Made by a program: the position numbers and the translations under genes. From Symbiodinium natans (lineage: Eukaryota; Sar; Dinophyceae; Suessiales; Symbiodiniaceae), in contig CAJNDS010002224.1 of the NCBI GenBank assembly GCA_905221605.1, forward strand, positions 1,077,023 to 1,141,022: a stretch of 64,000 nucleotides of DNA. Direction: 5' to 3'. Below, in pieces: positions 19,040 through 30,750 of this stretch; position 1 is the stretch's first letter, and each line of letters opens with the position of its first letter. The notes under the pieces are model-generated. The model saw only the letters and a program-made list of their open reading frames with translations, had not been told where the DNA came from and did no database searches.

Positions 19040-22000
19040 CAATCTTGCTTATAAGGGCAAGATAGGGATGAATATCTGTTTTCATTGGGGAATTCGTAAG
19101 CGAGTGGTAGCTATGGGTTTGCTTCATGGATTTGTGACGGTTTGTGACGGTCTGTGCGCAAGGCGTTTGTTCACGGGCTTTCAAGGCTTTTTTCACGGGC
19201 TTTCAAGGCTTTAGAGGGCCTGAACAGGTTTGGGGTTTAGGGCGTAGGGTTTAGGGTTTAGGGTTTAGGGTCAGCACCAAAGGAACGAGCCCAACAACTC
19301 ATTAGACCCCGAAGAATGCACCTTCGACCCCAAGCCTCTTAAACCTTAGACCCTAAACCCTAAACCCTAAACCCTAAACCCTAAACCCTAAACCCTAAAC
19401 CCTAAACCCTAAACCCTAAACCCTAAACCCTAAACCCTAAACCCTAACCCTAAACCCCAAACCTGAAACCCTTTGCACATTCCTCGGCCCCAGATTCCCA
19501 AGCCCCAAAACAAAACCCACACCTTAGACCCGAGGCCGCAAACCAAACCCTTGACCCCAAAACCCGACACCCCCTGAAACCCCGTAAGGCCACAGAAGCC
19601 ACTTGAACAGGGTTTAGGGTTTAGGGTTTAGCTGCAGAATCTCCTAGAGCCAAAGCTCTCCAAAGCACGTACAGCAAAGCTCCAGACACCAATTACGCAT
19701 GTCAAAGCCAAAGCTTCCCAACCCTAAAACCCTAAAACCCGAAAACCCTAAACCCCTTAACTAAACCCTATGCCCTAAACCCAAAAACCTAAGTAATTCC
19801 GACCCCTATAGTACCCCACTATGCCGGCAGACATGTGCGCCTGCTCTCATCCATCGGATCTGGCGGTAAGGCCTTTGCAAACCCCTAAACCCTATTAGGG
19901 CTTGGGTTTAGGGTCTAGGGTTTAGGGTTTGGGGTTTAGGGTTTAGGGTTTAGCGCTTAGGGCTTAGGGTTTAGGGTTTAGGGTTAGTTTTACATCATCT
20001 TCACTCATAGCAACTTCAGTATTGCTAGCATCATTTTCTGAACTGCGTCATTTGGTTCAACTTTAACTTCAGTTGCTTCATGTTCATGAACTTTTGATCG
20101 TTGCCAGCCACTTGCTTCAGGTAGATTACCATCATTGGTTGTCAGCTTGAACTAAACTATTTGTTTCATCTTCACTTGTTATATCATCATTTGGTCAAAC
20201 AAGTTCATCAAGAGCTTTCGTCCTGCTGTCAAGCATTCTATAGTCGTACGTTACAGGTTCATTTTCAATGGATTTTTCATGTCAATTTCGTCTTTCATAA
20301 TGCTGAGGTCATAAACCCTAGTTGGGTATACAGTTCGGGAGTTTCTTTCCAACTCCTTCTCAAATCCTTACAGTGTTAAGGTTTTAGGGTTTAGGGCCTG
20401 AGGGGTTTAAGGATGTGAGGGGGTTTAATGAGCCTCTACAACTTCCTGAATTGCAGCCCCGAACCCGGAAGTATAAGCCGCCTAAACCCTAAACCAACCC
20501 AGGGTTTAGGGTTTAGGGCTTGGGGTTTAGGGTTTATGGGGTTTATAGGGTTTATAGGGTTTTATAGGGTTTATCGGGTTTATCGGGTTTATAGGGTTTA
20601 TAGTTTATAGGGTTTATAGGGTTTATAGGGTTTTGTAGGGTTTAATAGGGTTTAGGCTTTAGGGTGGGCATTGCAGGCACCAGTCCCCTCGAAACCGACT
20701 TAGCCCAGTGGTGGTAACCATGGTGGGGACTACATTTGCGACTGCGGGCCCGTCTTGCAAAGGAACCCTAAGCCCCACATCCTACACCCAAAACCCGCGA
20801 CCCGAAACCCTAAACCCCAAGCCCTAAACCCTAAACCCTAAACCCTAAACCCTACGTCCGTTTTGTAAAGGGCCGCCGTTCCCTGCGAAGGCAGATTAAA
20901 GGGACCGCCAAGCTTCCTGGAGGCCCAAGTCAAGCAGACAGAAATCCTGGACCTCAGACTCTAAACCCTGGCCCGAAAAAAGGTCTAAGGTGTAGGGTTT
21001 AGGGTTTAGGGTTTAGGGTTTAGGGTTTTGCGTTTAAGGTTTAGGGACCGAAACCCTAAACCCCAAACCCTAGGCCCTAAACCCTAAACCCTAATCCCTA
21101 AACCCTAAACCCTCAAGCCCCCTGTAACTTGAAATTATTCAAAAAATCAAAAAAAAAACGAAACTCCTCGAAACTCCTCGAAACTTTCCTCGAAACTTTC
21201 CCCGGTCCTGAACCCTGAATAATTTCAATTAACCCCCAACCCCAAACCCTAAGCCCTAGACCCCCAAACCCTAAGCCCTAAACCCCAAACCCTAAGCCCT
21301 AAACCCCAAACCAACCCCACACCCTGGGGTGGCCAGAATTGCCAAGGACCGGGCGGAACCACCACCCGCTGAGTCCTCAGCCAATGTAGGGTTTTGGGGG
21401 TTTGGCTCGATTTAGGGTTTAGGGTTTAGGGTTTAGGGCTTAGGGCTTCGGGCTTACAGTTTAGGGCTTCGGGTGCCCTGAAAGTCTCACATGCAACTTG
21501 CAGCTCTATTGGGATTCTAAAGCCCTAAACACCCCTGACCTGAATCCTACACCCTATGATGACATAGGGATTATGTGACAAAGGGACAAGTGTTGGCAAT
21601 TACGGGTTTGGTGAGTGGTTGAGGAAGGGCTTTGGGAGACATTTCTGTGAAGAATTTTTTTGGGGCTATTTGTGCTGGTTACCCTTGGGGGGTGAATACC
21701 CTAGCCAAAACAAGGTTAACCTTTTCAATATAGTAGGATTCTACATAACCAAACAGGCAAAAGGTTACCTACCCAGCCCCTAAGTATCAGGGCTCCAGGC
21801 AATAACTCTCCGAACCCGAAACTCGAAACCCTAAACCCTAAACCCTAACCCTAAACCCTAAACCCTAATGGCCCGAGGCCTTCTCTCTTTGCATGCTGCG
21901 GCACGGAATCGAAGCCCATCTCAGCCATCGCTGCCCTGGCCAGGTCAGAAAGATCATGCACTTGCTGGGTTTAGGGTTTAGGGTTTAGGGTTTAGGGTTT

Positions 22001-22905
22001 AGGGTTTAGGGTTTAGGGTTTAAGGTTTAGGGTTTAGGGTTTAGGGTTTAGGGTTTAGGGTTTAGGGTTTAGGGTTTAGGGTATAGGGTATAGGGTTTAG
22101 GGTTTAGGGTTTAGGGCTTAACATAGGGACCTACTCAATCAGAACGTGTGCTTTTGAGCAGTTGTGATTAGGAGCGGTATAGGGATTGTAAGGGGGTGAA
22201 CCTTGTTGTAATGACTTCGGCAACCGCACAATGCATGATGGTCCTATGTTGCAGCTCCTATTCATCAAACGGCACCTGATGTTTAGGGTACCCAAATCAC
22301 ACAGAGGGCTTTAGGCCTTAGATCCATGTGTGCTGACACCACGCTGTTGGTGCGCGTTCGACACCTCCTGCGTGCGAAGCAGGGTTTGCGGGGTCCGAGG
22401 CAACCCTAAAACTAAACAAAATCCTCATGCCCAAACAACCCTACATTTTGAACCCGGATGAAGCCTCAATAGGCCCGACAAGGTGAAAACACGTGAAAGA
22501 GCTCCCACTCGACCCTGGTGGCTCTTCCATCACAGGAACTGCCCTAAACCCTAAACCCTAAACCCTAAATCCTAAACCCTAAAACCTAAACCCTAAATCC
22601 TAAACCCTAAGTCCTACTTGTGCCGTTTAGGTCTCAAGTTAACGGATCTTGGGTTCTGAGGTGTAGAAAACCCGAAACCGCAAACCGCCCCTAAACCCCA
22701 GTGGCCTTAGGGGGCACTCAGGCTTGTAAAAGGTCGAAACCTAAACCCTCAACCCTCAGCCCTACACCCTAAACCCTAAACTCTAAACCCGAAACGTGAA
22801 ACCCGAAACCCGAAACCCTAAACCCGAAACCCTAAAACCGAAACCCTAAACCCGAAACCCTAACCCAGCCATGCCTCCTCGCCGCCTGCGCAGCCGTGTT
22901 TTTCG
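17325..22905 (-). CDS. Candidate multi-exon gene B (unassembled)
   Basis: Minus-strand islands with acceptor/donor signals and G/C-ending codons: about 22870-22905; about 22470-22540 (CDGRATRVEWELFHVF); about 21875-21965 (DLSDLARAAMAEMGFDSVPQ); about 21330-21382 (DSAGGGSARSLAILATPG); about 20864-20942 (SVCLTWASRKLGGPFNLPSQ ending at GAC/GTAGGG); about 19815-19862 (IRWMRAGAHVCRHSG); about 18395-18480 (TYELRLRLVREVLGTFAW); about 17545-17618 (GTTDRAVATLQYVSTCGAAP); and about 17330-17420 (IDLPTKRLPHMRPSS). Most, though not all, lie between a CCCTAAA array on the left and a TTTAGGG array on the right, as the exons of gene A do. Phases were not reconciled, and some islands are also open on the plus strand. 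No family was recognised; there may be more than one gene. Confidence 0.4.
17741..17830. repeat. Ten-base GTTTAGGGTG array
   Basis: Nine near-perfect copies of GTTTAGGGTG: a telomere-like unit with three added bases, amplified locally. Confidence 0.9.
18076..18212. repeat. TTTGAGGG variant array
   Basis: About fifteen copies of GTTTGAGGG, an eight- to nine-base variant of the telomere-like unit, directly after ordinary TTTAGGG units. Confidence 0.88.
18514..18972. repeat. C-rich tract of about 460 bp
   Basis: Nearly pure C on the plus strand, broken only by single A and a few G or T bases. Frames through it give only poly-Pro (plus) or poly-Gly (minus) and are not genes. It is flanked on the right by an AT/GTATA microsatellite (18983-19042). 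The complementary G strand could form extended G-quadruplex structure. Confidence 0.9.
19985..20385 (-). pseudogene. AT-rich island with broken coding sequence
   Basis: About 400 bases with a base composition quite unlike the surroundings. On the minus strand, stretches such as LPEASGWQRSKVHEHEATEV, DDITSEDETNSLVQADN and LSIMKDEIDMKNPLKMNL lie in different frames separated by stops. That suggests a decayed acidic, lysine-rich coding sequence of foreign or transposon origin. No family can be named with confidence. Confidence 0.45.
21127..21232. mobile_element. Small foldback element
   Basis: The ends CTTGAAATTATTCA and TGAATAATTTCAATT are inverted complements. The interior carries direct repeats of GAAACTCCTC and GAAACTTTCC. 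Non-coding, flanked by CCCTAAA blocks on both sides. Confidence 0.65.
21560..21810. mobile_element. MITE-like insert with GGTTAACCTTT end
   Basis: Contains CAAGGTTAACCTTTTCAATA and, inverted, AAAAGGTTACCTACCCAG about 60 bases later. The same end sequence borders the 72-bp intron of gene D (43801-43872). Flanking bases back to about 21560 are unique and non-coding. Confidence 0.5.
22110..22470. other. Unique non-coding spacer
   Basis: About 360 bases with no arrays, no convincing open frame and no recognised repeat. Probably an intron interior or intergenic DNA within the gene B region. Confidence 0.4.
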
Positions 22906-23472
22906 GTGCAGGGTTTAGGGTTTTGGGTTTGGGGTTTGGGGTTTAAGGTTTTTGGGTTTTGGGCTTATGGACATGCTGAAGAGAAAAACGAGACCCACTG
23001 TTCCAACCCCACGAAAGCAGCCACCCCAAAAGCCCTGAAGCCCAAATCCGCCCGAATCCTACATGTCCTAAAGGGCTTAGGGCTTAGGGCTAAGGGCTTA
23101 GGGTTCAGGGTTCAGGGTTCAGGGTTTAGGGTTTAGGGTTTAGGGTTTAGGGTTTAGGGTTTAGGGTTTAGGGTTTAGGGTTTAGGGTTTAGGATGGATG
23201 GATGGATGCAGGCCGGTCAGCACGAAGCGGGCCGGGCAATCGAGGCAGGGAAGCCTCACAGTGTCCATCCCACAGCACACGCAGCACAGACTGGAAGTGT
23301 GGACCCGGGCACAGAGCCCATGCCAACCCTCAGCCGGAGCAGCGGAGAGCGGAGGGCGAGGACTCCTAGTCCTTCGTACAAGGGGACGGGTCCCTGCTCC
23401 CGACATCTTCAGCGGGCGTGAGTGGAAGTCACGCTAGCCCGAAGAAGTGGAGCCCCGACACCATTCGGAGTT

Positions 23473-26400
23473 TTAGCCAGCTCGCTCCCAGAAGCGTTTG
23501 CTCTCCCGCTCGATGGTCAGCGCAACACACGCAGCAGCTGGAAAGAGCCTCTCGTGAGGAGGCATGTTAAGCAGCCACAAAGCCCGCTCCCTTGGGGAGA
23601 GAGGCTCGGCAGCATCGCACAGCTCAGGTCTGAAGCTGATTTGGCATTCACCCAGCACGTGGATGTAAGATGCCCACGTCTTTTTGTCACAAAGAGGCAG
23701 CAACGAACTTTGGCACGGGACTTCTTCCCATTTACATGGGCCAAGTCAAGTGTGCCAGCTCTCAGCCGACACAAGGCCCTATGTCCCAGCAGAGCATCCC
23801 ACGGCAGAGAAACAGAAAGGAGAGCAGCAGGGAGAGGGGAGGGACCAGACGACAGCAAGGAGAAGGGAAAAGGAACGACGTGACCCGAGCAAGACGACCA
23901 GAGGGCAGCAGCAGCGGCAGAAGACAGCAGAGAGCGGACCATGGAGAGATATGACTTGACTGAACTGCAGCCCGCATCGGGATAGTCCGGGATATCACGC
24001 TCTTCCAGTAAGGATAAGCTCTTACGTGCCCAGGAGAGCGGCACCGCGTGTGACTTGATGAAGACCTCACCATAAATGTCCCCCTCAGGCAGCGCCCACA
24101 GCCTGGCCCGCCTTCCAGCAATGTCAAGAATGGCGCGGTGACGTCCACACAGTGTCCAGCCCAGCTCCAGGTGTGCTATGGCAGCAGAGCGCCAGGGAGG
24201 ACTTTGAAGAAGAGCACACGCCCACCGGTCGTAGGCAGCATCATACCTATCCAAAGCTCCTGGAGCAGTGGCCAGCAGCCATCTCCCGAAACGCACGCTG
24301 CCCTCAACTTTTGCGTCAAAAAGACACAGTGCGAAACAAAGCGGCAGGCCACCTGAGTCCAGGAGACTGACAATGTCAGCAACAAGCTGGTTTCCTTTCT
24401 GCAAGGCCGACTCCAGCGCAGAAGCAAAATCAAGGTTTGCAGGCCACACGAGCCCCAACCACTTGTGCCTGGTCTTTGTCTGTATGGGACATGGACCAGC
24501 ACCAATGAGCGGAAGAACCAGACGCGGATCCATGTCACCGTCAGGTAGAAGCACAACAGTCTTCTCAGGCCCCACATGGAAAGCAGCTTTGTGCGCATAA
24601 GCCCACCTTGCAAGATCATGGAGCACTGCCATGGCAGCACCCTGGCTTGAGCAAACAATAACAGGGTCGTCTGCGTGCAACACCAAATTGATGCGTGAAG
24701 GAGCCGCAATATCCATGGCGCGAAGGCATGAAGCCATTAAGGCATCATTGTGCTGAACGCTGTCAGGATTGGGCAGAGGCACATGGCCACGAAGCCCTGC
24801 CAGCAGCTGTTCCACTGCATCGCCGTCCGGTGCGCCTTGCCATCGCCAGGTGATGTTTTTCCAGACTGAAGGCACGGCGCAGCCAATGCCCAGGCCATGC
24901 CCTCTGTCTTTTAAGAACACGGTGAGGGAGTTCAGCCACGTCGTGAAGCCGGCAGGCCCCAGAACGCCACCCTCTGGAACGCCCTCAAATTTTGCCAGCG
25001 CAGAGATGCCATGCAGATTTAGCATCCCAGAATAGCATGTCGGCAAGTAGCCCGCGGCCTCCTCCATTGACTCCCGCTTGACAGCAAACTTGAGTCAGGA
25101 AGTCATCACGCCACGTTCTCGGAAACGCACGCGCCAGGTCACCCATGACCGTTAGGATAGGAAGTCCTGATGCCCGCCGTGCAGCAGTGAGATCATGCAG
25201 AAGCAGCTGAGCGTCTGAGACATCACGCACATAGCCCGACTGACCTGGCTCAAGATTTTGCAGTAGACAGGGTTTGATGCGATTGATGAGTACGGCTTCT
25301 TGTAGAAGTCCCATTTGGGAGCGGACTTCCAGAAATCGCCAGTTGTCAGGTGAAATAATGAGGCCCTGCTTATGTTTTGGAACAACAAGAGTCCGCCTCC
25401 AGAGGTCTGGTTTAATGGCTAGGCACCCCGGCCCTAATAACCTGAGGAGAAGAAAGCAGCAGACATCCCACTCCTGGTTGCATGTGGTGAATGCGGTTCT
25501 CGGCACGAGGTCCGGCGTTGTTGCAAAAGACTTGGCCCATTTGCCCATAATGAGAGATACTTCGCTTTGTAGCACCGGGGCATCGAAAACACCATGTCCT
25601 CGATTAGCCCACGCCCTCGGGTTTTCAAGTTGGCACGATGCTTTAACACTGGCATCAAAGCCAACATCCCAAGGAAAGGGCCATTCACTTTGCCCCAGAA
25701 ACGTCTTGCACCATTCACGATGGACATCTTCACCGGTGAGCAATGCACCATTTTTTATAATGCACGGCAAAGGAGAAGGCGACGCCGGCTTTAGAATGCG
25801 AAAGCAGCGGTTTGTCAGCGAGCGTGGGGCAGCACCTTGAGAGCAAGATGCAGCAAGTTTGCGAAGCCAAGGGTTCTCTGTTTCCAATCCCACGTCCCCA
25901 TGTTCAGAAGTGCCATTCTGCTTGTGTCCAAGCCAGGGTCGCACAACCCAGCCTTGTAAGACAATTGCAGCGATGAGGGCCTGCACCCACGTAACTGCGT
26001 TGCCAAGCCATTGCGCAGCCTTCTTTCCAAGCATGCAGCAGTCCTGCACACCTTGTTTGCCACAAGCTACAGGCTGCAGCAGAAGATTGAATGAGTGCAG
26101 GGCCCGACTTGCTGCTTGCCACCCTGCTCGCCACCGTTGTGCGTCATGCACCCAGAGGGGCATACCCCCAGCACAGCAATCGTCAGGCAGGAGGAAATCG
26201 TCAAAAACATCTGTGTGCATCAGGAAATGGTCGCCGCCCGTATATTCAAGACATAACGGCCATTGGCACGCATGTTCCTTACAACAGTTAAGGGTGTTGT
26301 GGATAGTGACCTCAACATCTATTGCAGGTGACGCCACGACAAGATCAATTGCACGCGACGTCCCTCCTGCAATATCATGATGAGTGTCCCCAGGCCGAAT

Positions 26401-27414
26401 GTGCACAGTTTTCTGTCGCAACGGCAGCACCACTGGGACTGCCGGACAGTTTCTCAGGCTGGGGTTAGCAACTCTGAGGTTATGCGTCTCAATGAAGCTG
26501 TTCCAATGTCGCTCCCTTCGCCCCCTTCGATCAGGCCCAGCACCGAGCACGCCTGGTTGCAGATTCATGTCTCCCAACAATAGGACATCAAGACTCGTCC
26601 CGTGCAAATCAAACTCACATGCAAGTTGTCTGAAATCAGCGCCAAGAGCATCTAGTTCATTACACCATGCCACATCTCCATGTTCAGCATTGTCCGGAGG
26701 CAAATAGACCGCGCTGACAAAGAGCGGTGGTTTATGCATCCTTGGAATAGCCAAGTGAACCCTTCGTGGCCCACCTATATTGCTCAGCGGAACAATGCCC
26801 AGCAACTCCTTTTTCCACAAGACAGCGCAGCTGTCAAAATTATGGCCTTTTCTGCAAAAAGATTGCAAGTGCCAGTCTTCAGGTGGCTTGAAGCTACCAG
26901 GCAACCGCGCTCCTGGCAAAATGATGATGTCCAAGTTAAGTGCTCGAAAAGCTTGTAAAACTCCAGTTTTTGCATGCGTGAAAACGCTCCACTTGATGTG
27001 TTCCCCACGCGCAGCAAGACACCCAGACACGCTAGGCGACCCCAGCCCTATACGCAGCATTTCACGAGCGCACGGTTGTGGCTGTAGTTCCAGCCTACTA
27101 TAGTGGGAAAAACAGTCAAGCGCATGCCCCCTGCCAAGCAACAATGTGTCATGTAGCGCTTTGGCCAGCAAACTGAAGCAGTCACCCTTCGAGACGAAGA
27201 ACTGCAAAATGCCTTGCGCGCGATCGATAAGCCAGCTTGCCTCCTGCAGCATGCTGCGCCAATGTTCTTTTAGAAGACGCACAACGCCTGGAAGCAGCTT
27301 TTGCTGCAGGACACATCGTTTGACCAGACTCTTGACTTCGCCAGGCAAGCTCATGCTCAGGGCTCTTCTTACACAGCAGGGTCCGCTCGGACACCCATAG
27401 CATGCCTCTAGCAA
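23473..27414 (-). pseudogene. LINE ORF2: endonuclease/reverse transcriptase, frameshifted
   Basis: First frame (27414-24985, 809 residues): an exonuclease-endonuclease-phosphatase domain at about residues 135-405 with LLLGDMN (279-284), SRAIDLVVAS (353-362) and GGDHFLMH (393-400). The usual N-terminal catalytic Glu motif is replaced by IIILPGAR. The start of the reverse transcriptase follows, with TVMGDLARAFPRTW where motif A is expected. The frame then shifts by one base in the 24985-25067 overlap, and the second frame (to 23517) carries GVPEGGVLGP and LHADDPVIV, the equivalent of the YADD box. A second shift near 23690 is needed to reach a C-terminal CCLCDKK...HVLGEC zinc-type motif and a stop at 23473. 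Family knowledge places this with LINE elements that encode an AP-like endonuclease. Plus-strand frames here are shadows. Confidence 0.8.
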
Positions 27415-27547
27415 TCACCTGTAAAATGCGCCGCTGCAATCAACTCCACAGACGCACAGGACAAAGGGCGGAGAACATCATGTCTGTAGCACACTGGCGC
27501 GCACCAGAAGTGCCATCCAGGGAGCATTTTCAGGGTTAAAAAAAACA

Positions 27548-27549
<2 letters not shown>

Positions 27550-27592
<43 letters not shown>

Positions 27593-27925
27593 CAAACAGA
27601 CAAACAAACACACAAACAAACGCACCCACACACCCACACACCCACACACCCACACACCCACACACCCACACACCCACACACCCACACACCCACACACCCA
27701 CACACCCACACACCCACACACCCACACACCCACACACCCACACACCCACACACCCACACACCCACACCCACACACCCACACACCCACACACCCACACACC
27801 CACACACCCACACACCCACACACCCACACACCCACACACCCACACACCCACACCCACACACCCACACACCCACACACCCACACACCCACACACCCACACA
27901 CCCACACACCCACACACACACACAC
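27550..27925. repeat. CACACCC minisatellite with CA microsatellite
   Basis: (CA)n at 27550-27590, a short mixed region, then about forty CACACCCA-type eight-base units with occasional six-base units. Frames through it give only Cys/Val/Gly repeats. It lies between ORF1 and ORF2 of the LINE. Confidence 0.9.
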
Positions 27926-28074
27926 TCACAAGCAACGCAATCTCAACGCCTGCCCCACACCAGCAGCACCACAGCGGAGAGACTGGGGAGGACGCAGGTA
28001 CAGGCAGAAGCTAGCATGACATACTTTTGGTGCTCCAAAAAGTACTGTGTAGCTTCACGCCTTTGTTGAGGGCA

Positions 28075-29343
28075 TTAGTACGGTTGGCCATGGCCCTGTA
28101 CACGAAATCTGGCAAGAGAGGGACGTGAGCGAGACGAACTTGCAGGAGTGGCACAGTTGCGGGGGACAGCCCAGTCTCTAATCATTCCAAGAAGTTGCAG
28201 ACGGGTGGCAGGGTTCCCCTGTACCACAACCTTCCCTGATGCATATACATTCACAGAGCCACCGCGAGGACCTCTGCAGTACACACCAATGCTCCTATAT
28301 CCGGAAGAATCATAGAGATAGTCCGCTTGCCCCTCCTGCTGCCATAGCGGGCCTGCAGTTGGAAATTGGGCCATCCAGGAGAGGACCGTGTCCAAATCCG
28401 GGAGCATACCGTTTTCAAGATGGCATACTTGCATACAGACTTGTGCACCAGGCTCAGGAGGAACACATTGCTGCGGAATGGTCTGTTGCTCAGCAGCCAT
28501 CATCACATTTGACCCTGGGCATGACCAGACTGTTCCCCTGGAGGGAGGAGCCACAAGAGCAGGTCCTTGTTGTTGCCCAGTATGGACACGCCATTGTGAG
28601 CTTCAGGACTGAAACTGATTGCCCCCTGACAACGTTTCACTATCCAGTGTAGTGCTATGCACAGACGACGCGCCGAGCATCCTCCCCTGCACAGGGGAAA
28701 CAAGGGGGGCTTCACCTGGTTGCATACCCCGAACACGCCACGGCGGTGTTGGCACCATTTGGCCGGGAGAGTTGAGCGATGCTCCAAGCATGCCTGTTTC
28801 CCCATCAGCCTGGGTTGCCTCGTGAGGGAGGTGATGCTGTGCATCCTGTGAGGTGTCTAGCAACTGGCTTGCCAGAGAACTAGCCCCTCGCTGGAAGGCC
28901 TGTTGAAGTGGCCACGTTGTATGCACTTCAGCAGATGCCGGCTGTGTGCTAGGCGCTGTGTCAGCATCATCAGCAGTGTCAGCAGCATCAGCAGCACCAG
29001 CAGCAACTTGCGAATCAGTTGGAGGGGGAGAATGCTGGGGGACTTGCGTGGGAGGCTCTGTGTCTTCCTGGGACGCCACCCAGGCACGAACCTTTTCCCT
29101 AACCCGGCGCAAATAAGCCGAGCTTTCCCTGGTTTCTGCCCAAATCTGCGATTTCTCCTCAGGATGATCGCGTAGCCACTGCTTCACTTGCTCTTGCGTT
29201 ACACTGAGTACCCCAGTGCATGACACAAGCAAGAGGAGGATCAGCCACTTAGGCTGGCTCACATCCATGGTAATAGTTCTGAGGTAAAAATCCAAGAAGC
29301 TCCTACAAAGCAGCCTACGAAGAAGGAGCCTCAACTTGAACAA
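28075..29343 (-). pseudogene. LINE ORF1-like protein with one in-frame stop
   Basis: A single frame of about 423 codons is interrupted only by a TGA at 28603-28605. The N-terminal part includes a hydrophobic stretch (WLILLLLVSCTGVLSV) and then a charged region (VKQWLRDHPEEKSQIWAETR). The middle is Ala/Asp/Thr-rich and low in complexity. The C-terminal part has YRSIGVYCRGPRGGSVNVYA followed by SGKVVVQGNPATRLQ, a compact strand-turn-strand pattern. It precedes ORF2 on the same strand, so an ORF1 role is inferred from position. A host gene is the alternative. Confidence 0.5.
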
Positions 29344-29624
29344 GACAGGCCATCATCGAGCAGCTCAGGCCAGTTGAACATTCACAGCAAAAGAAGCACA
29401 AGTGGCACAGGCACAAGAGAAAGGAAAAAACACACACACACACACAAACAACATCAATTGACCCACAAAAGAGCGCAGTTGTCAACAGAGCAGCAGTTCT
29501 GAGCAAACTCAACCAACTGCACACATCGAGGCAACCTCCCAAGTTCCAGTGCCTCTGTCGGCGACCATCAGGTCGTGATGGTGTCGCGGTCATCGTCAGG
29601 GTGGGAGAAGAGAATTAGGGAGAG

Positions 29625-30277
29625 GGCGGCATGTGCACGCGAACCATTTTACACGCACCGAAGGCCCCTCAAGCCCAGTCGCCAGTAGTTCCCCTCACTC
29701 CAGGGGCGCGACTAGCTTTATGGGTAACCTTCAAATGAGCCCAGTGATTGTATGTGACGGCGCGGCGTGTGCACGCAAACCATTAAACACGGACATCCAC
29801 CGAAGGCCCCTCAAGCCCAGTCGCCAGCAGTTCCCCTCACTCCAGGGGCGCGACTAGCTTTACGGGTAACCTTCAAATGAGCCCAGTGATTAAATGTGAC
29901 GGCGCGGCGTGTGCATGCAAACCATTTAACACGGACATCCACCGAAGGCCCCTCAAGCCCAGTCGCCAGCAGTTCCCCTCACTCCAGGGGCGCGACTAGC
30001 TTACGGGTAACCTTCCAATGAGCCCAGTGATTGTATGTGACGGCGCGGCGTGTGCACGCAAACCATTAAACACGGACATCCACCGAAGGCCCCTCAAGCC
30101 CAGTCGCCAGCAGTTCCCCTCACTCCAGGGGCGCGACTAGCTTTACGGGTAACCTTCAAATGAGCCCAGTGATTAAATGTGACGGCGCGGCGTGTGCATG
30201 CAAACCATTTAACACGGACATCCACCGAAGGCCCCTCAAGCCCAGTCGCCAGTAGTTCCCCTCACTCCAGGGGCGCT
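29625..30277. repeat. 142-bp tandem units at the LINE 5' side
   Basis: About 4.6 copies with a spacing of 140-142 bases, marked by GAAGGCCCCTCAAGCCCAG. Each unit has CCCCTCACTCCAGGGG, a perfect 5-bp stem, and GTGACGGCGCGGCGTGTGCA. Copies differ by only a few bases, so the array is recent. Its place directly upstream of ORF1 resembles the 5' monomers of some LINEs, which act as promoters. That role is inferred. Confidence 0.85.
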
Positions 30278-30289
30278 TCTGGGTCTAAG

Positions 30290-30680
30290 GCTTCAGGGCA
30301 CTGGGCCTGCAAAGGATTTAGCCTCAACCCCCTCAACCCCCTAAATTCCTAAACTGCGCATCCGAAACCCTGAATCCTCAGCCTCCTCAACCCCTAGCCC
30401 CAAACCCCAAACGCTGAACCCTAAACCCCTAAACCCGTAAACCCCTAAACCCTAAACCCTAAACCCCTAAACCCCTAAACCCCTAAACCCCTAAACCCCT
30501 AAACCCCTAAACCCCCATACCCCCTACCCCCAAACCCTAAACCCTTAGGGTACTTAGGGTTTCAGGCTTTTAGGGTCTACAGCCCTAAGCCCTAAACCCT
30601 AAACCCCAAACCCTAAACCTGAACCCTAGACCCTAAACCCTAAACCCTGAACCCTAAACCCCAAACCCTGAACCCGAAAC
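30290..30680. repeat. CCCTAAA and CCCCTAAA arrays
   Basis: Between 30420 and 30520 the unit is mostly the eight-base CCCCTAAA. Ordinary and degenerate CCCTAAA units lie on either side. This is the first telomere-like DNA on the 5' side of the LINE. Confidence 0.75.
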
Positions 30681-30750
30681 CCCATACCGCTCAGGCGATG
30701 CCTCTGCGGCCTCCTGGCCCGGCCGCCCAGGGGGCGGAGAAGGGCGGTCC
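30680..30750 (-). CDS. Candidate exon
   Basis: The minus strand reads DRPSPPPGRPGQEAAEASPE from an AAGCAG acceptor to a GCG/GTATGG donor. Pro/Glu-rich, like other islands of the window. The plus strand is also open, so strand is not certain. Confidence 0.35.

Larger units (their letters stand above)
23193..30277 (-). mobile_element. LINE-type (non-LTR) retrotransposon, decayed
   Basis: A single minus-strand unit. From its 5' side: 142-bp tandem units (29625-30277), ORF1 (28075-29343), a CACACCC minisatellite (27550-27925), and ORF2 with endonuclease and reverse transcriptase (23473-27414). It ends in a short ATCC-repeat tail (about 23192-23208) that abuts a TTTAGGG array. No telomere-like arrays occur inside it, in contrast to the rest of the window, so it arrived as a block. 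Both ORFs are damaged: an in-frame stop in ORF1 and at least two frame changes in ORF2. This copy should be inactive. The 5' boundary and target-site duplication were not determined. Confidence 0.75.

Noticed and set aside
18335-19196. Large Gly-rich or Pro-rich proteins across the C-tract
   Set aside because: They are translations of a near-homopolymer in several frames on both strands, with no other content.
23422-26707. Plus-strand genes in the LINE region
   Set aside because: They are shadows of the minus-strand ORF2, which has the endonuclease and reverse transcriptase motifs.
27408-27935. Cys/Val/Gly repeat protein on the minus strand
   Set aside because: Translation of the CACACCC minisatellite. 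All three frames look alike.
29625-30277. CRISPR array
   Set aside because: The 142-bp units are directly tandem with no variable spacers, and the genome is eukaryotic.
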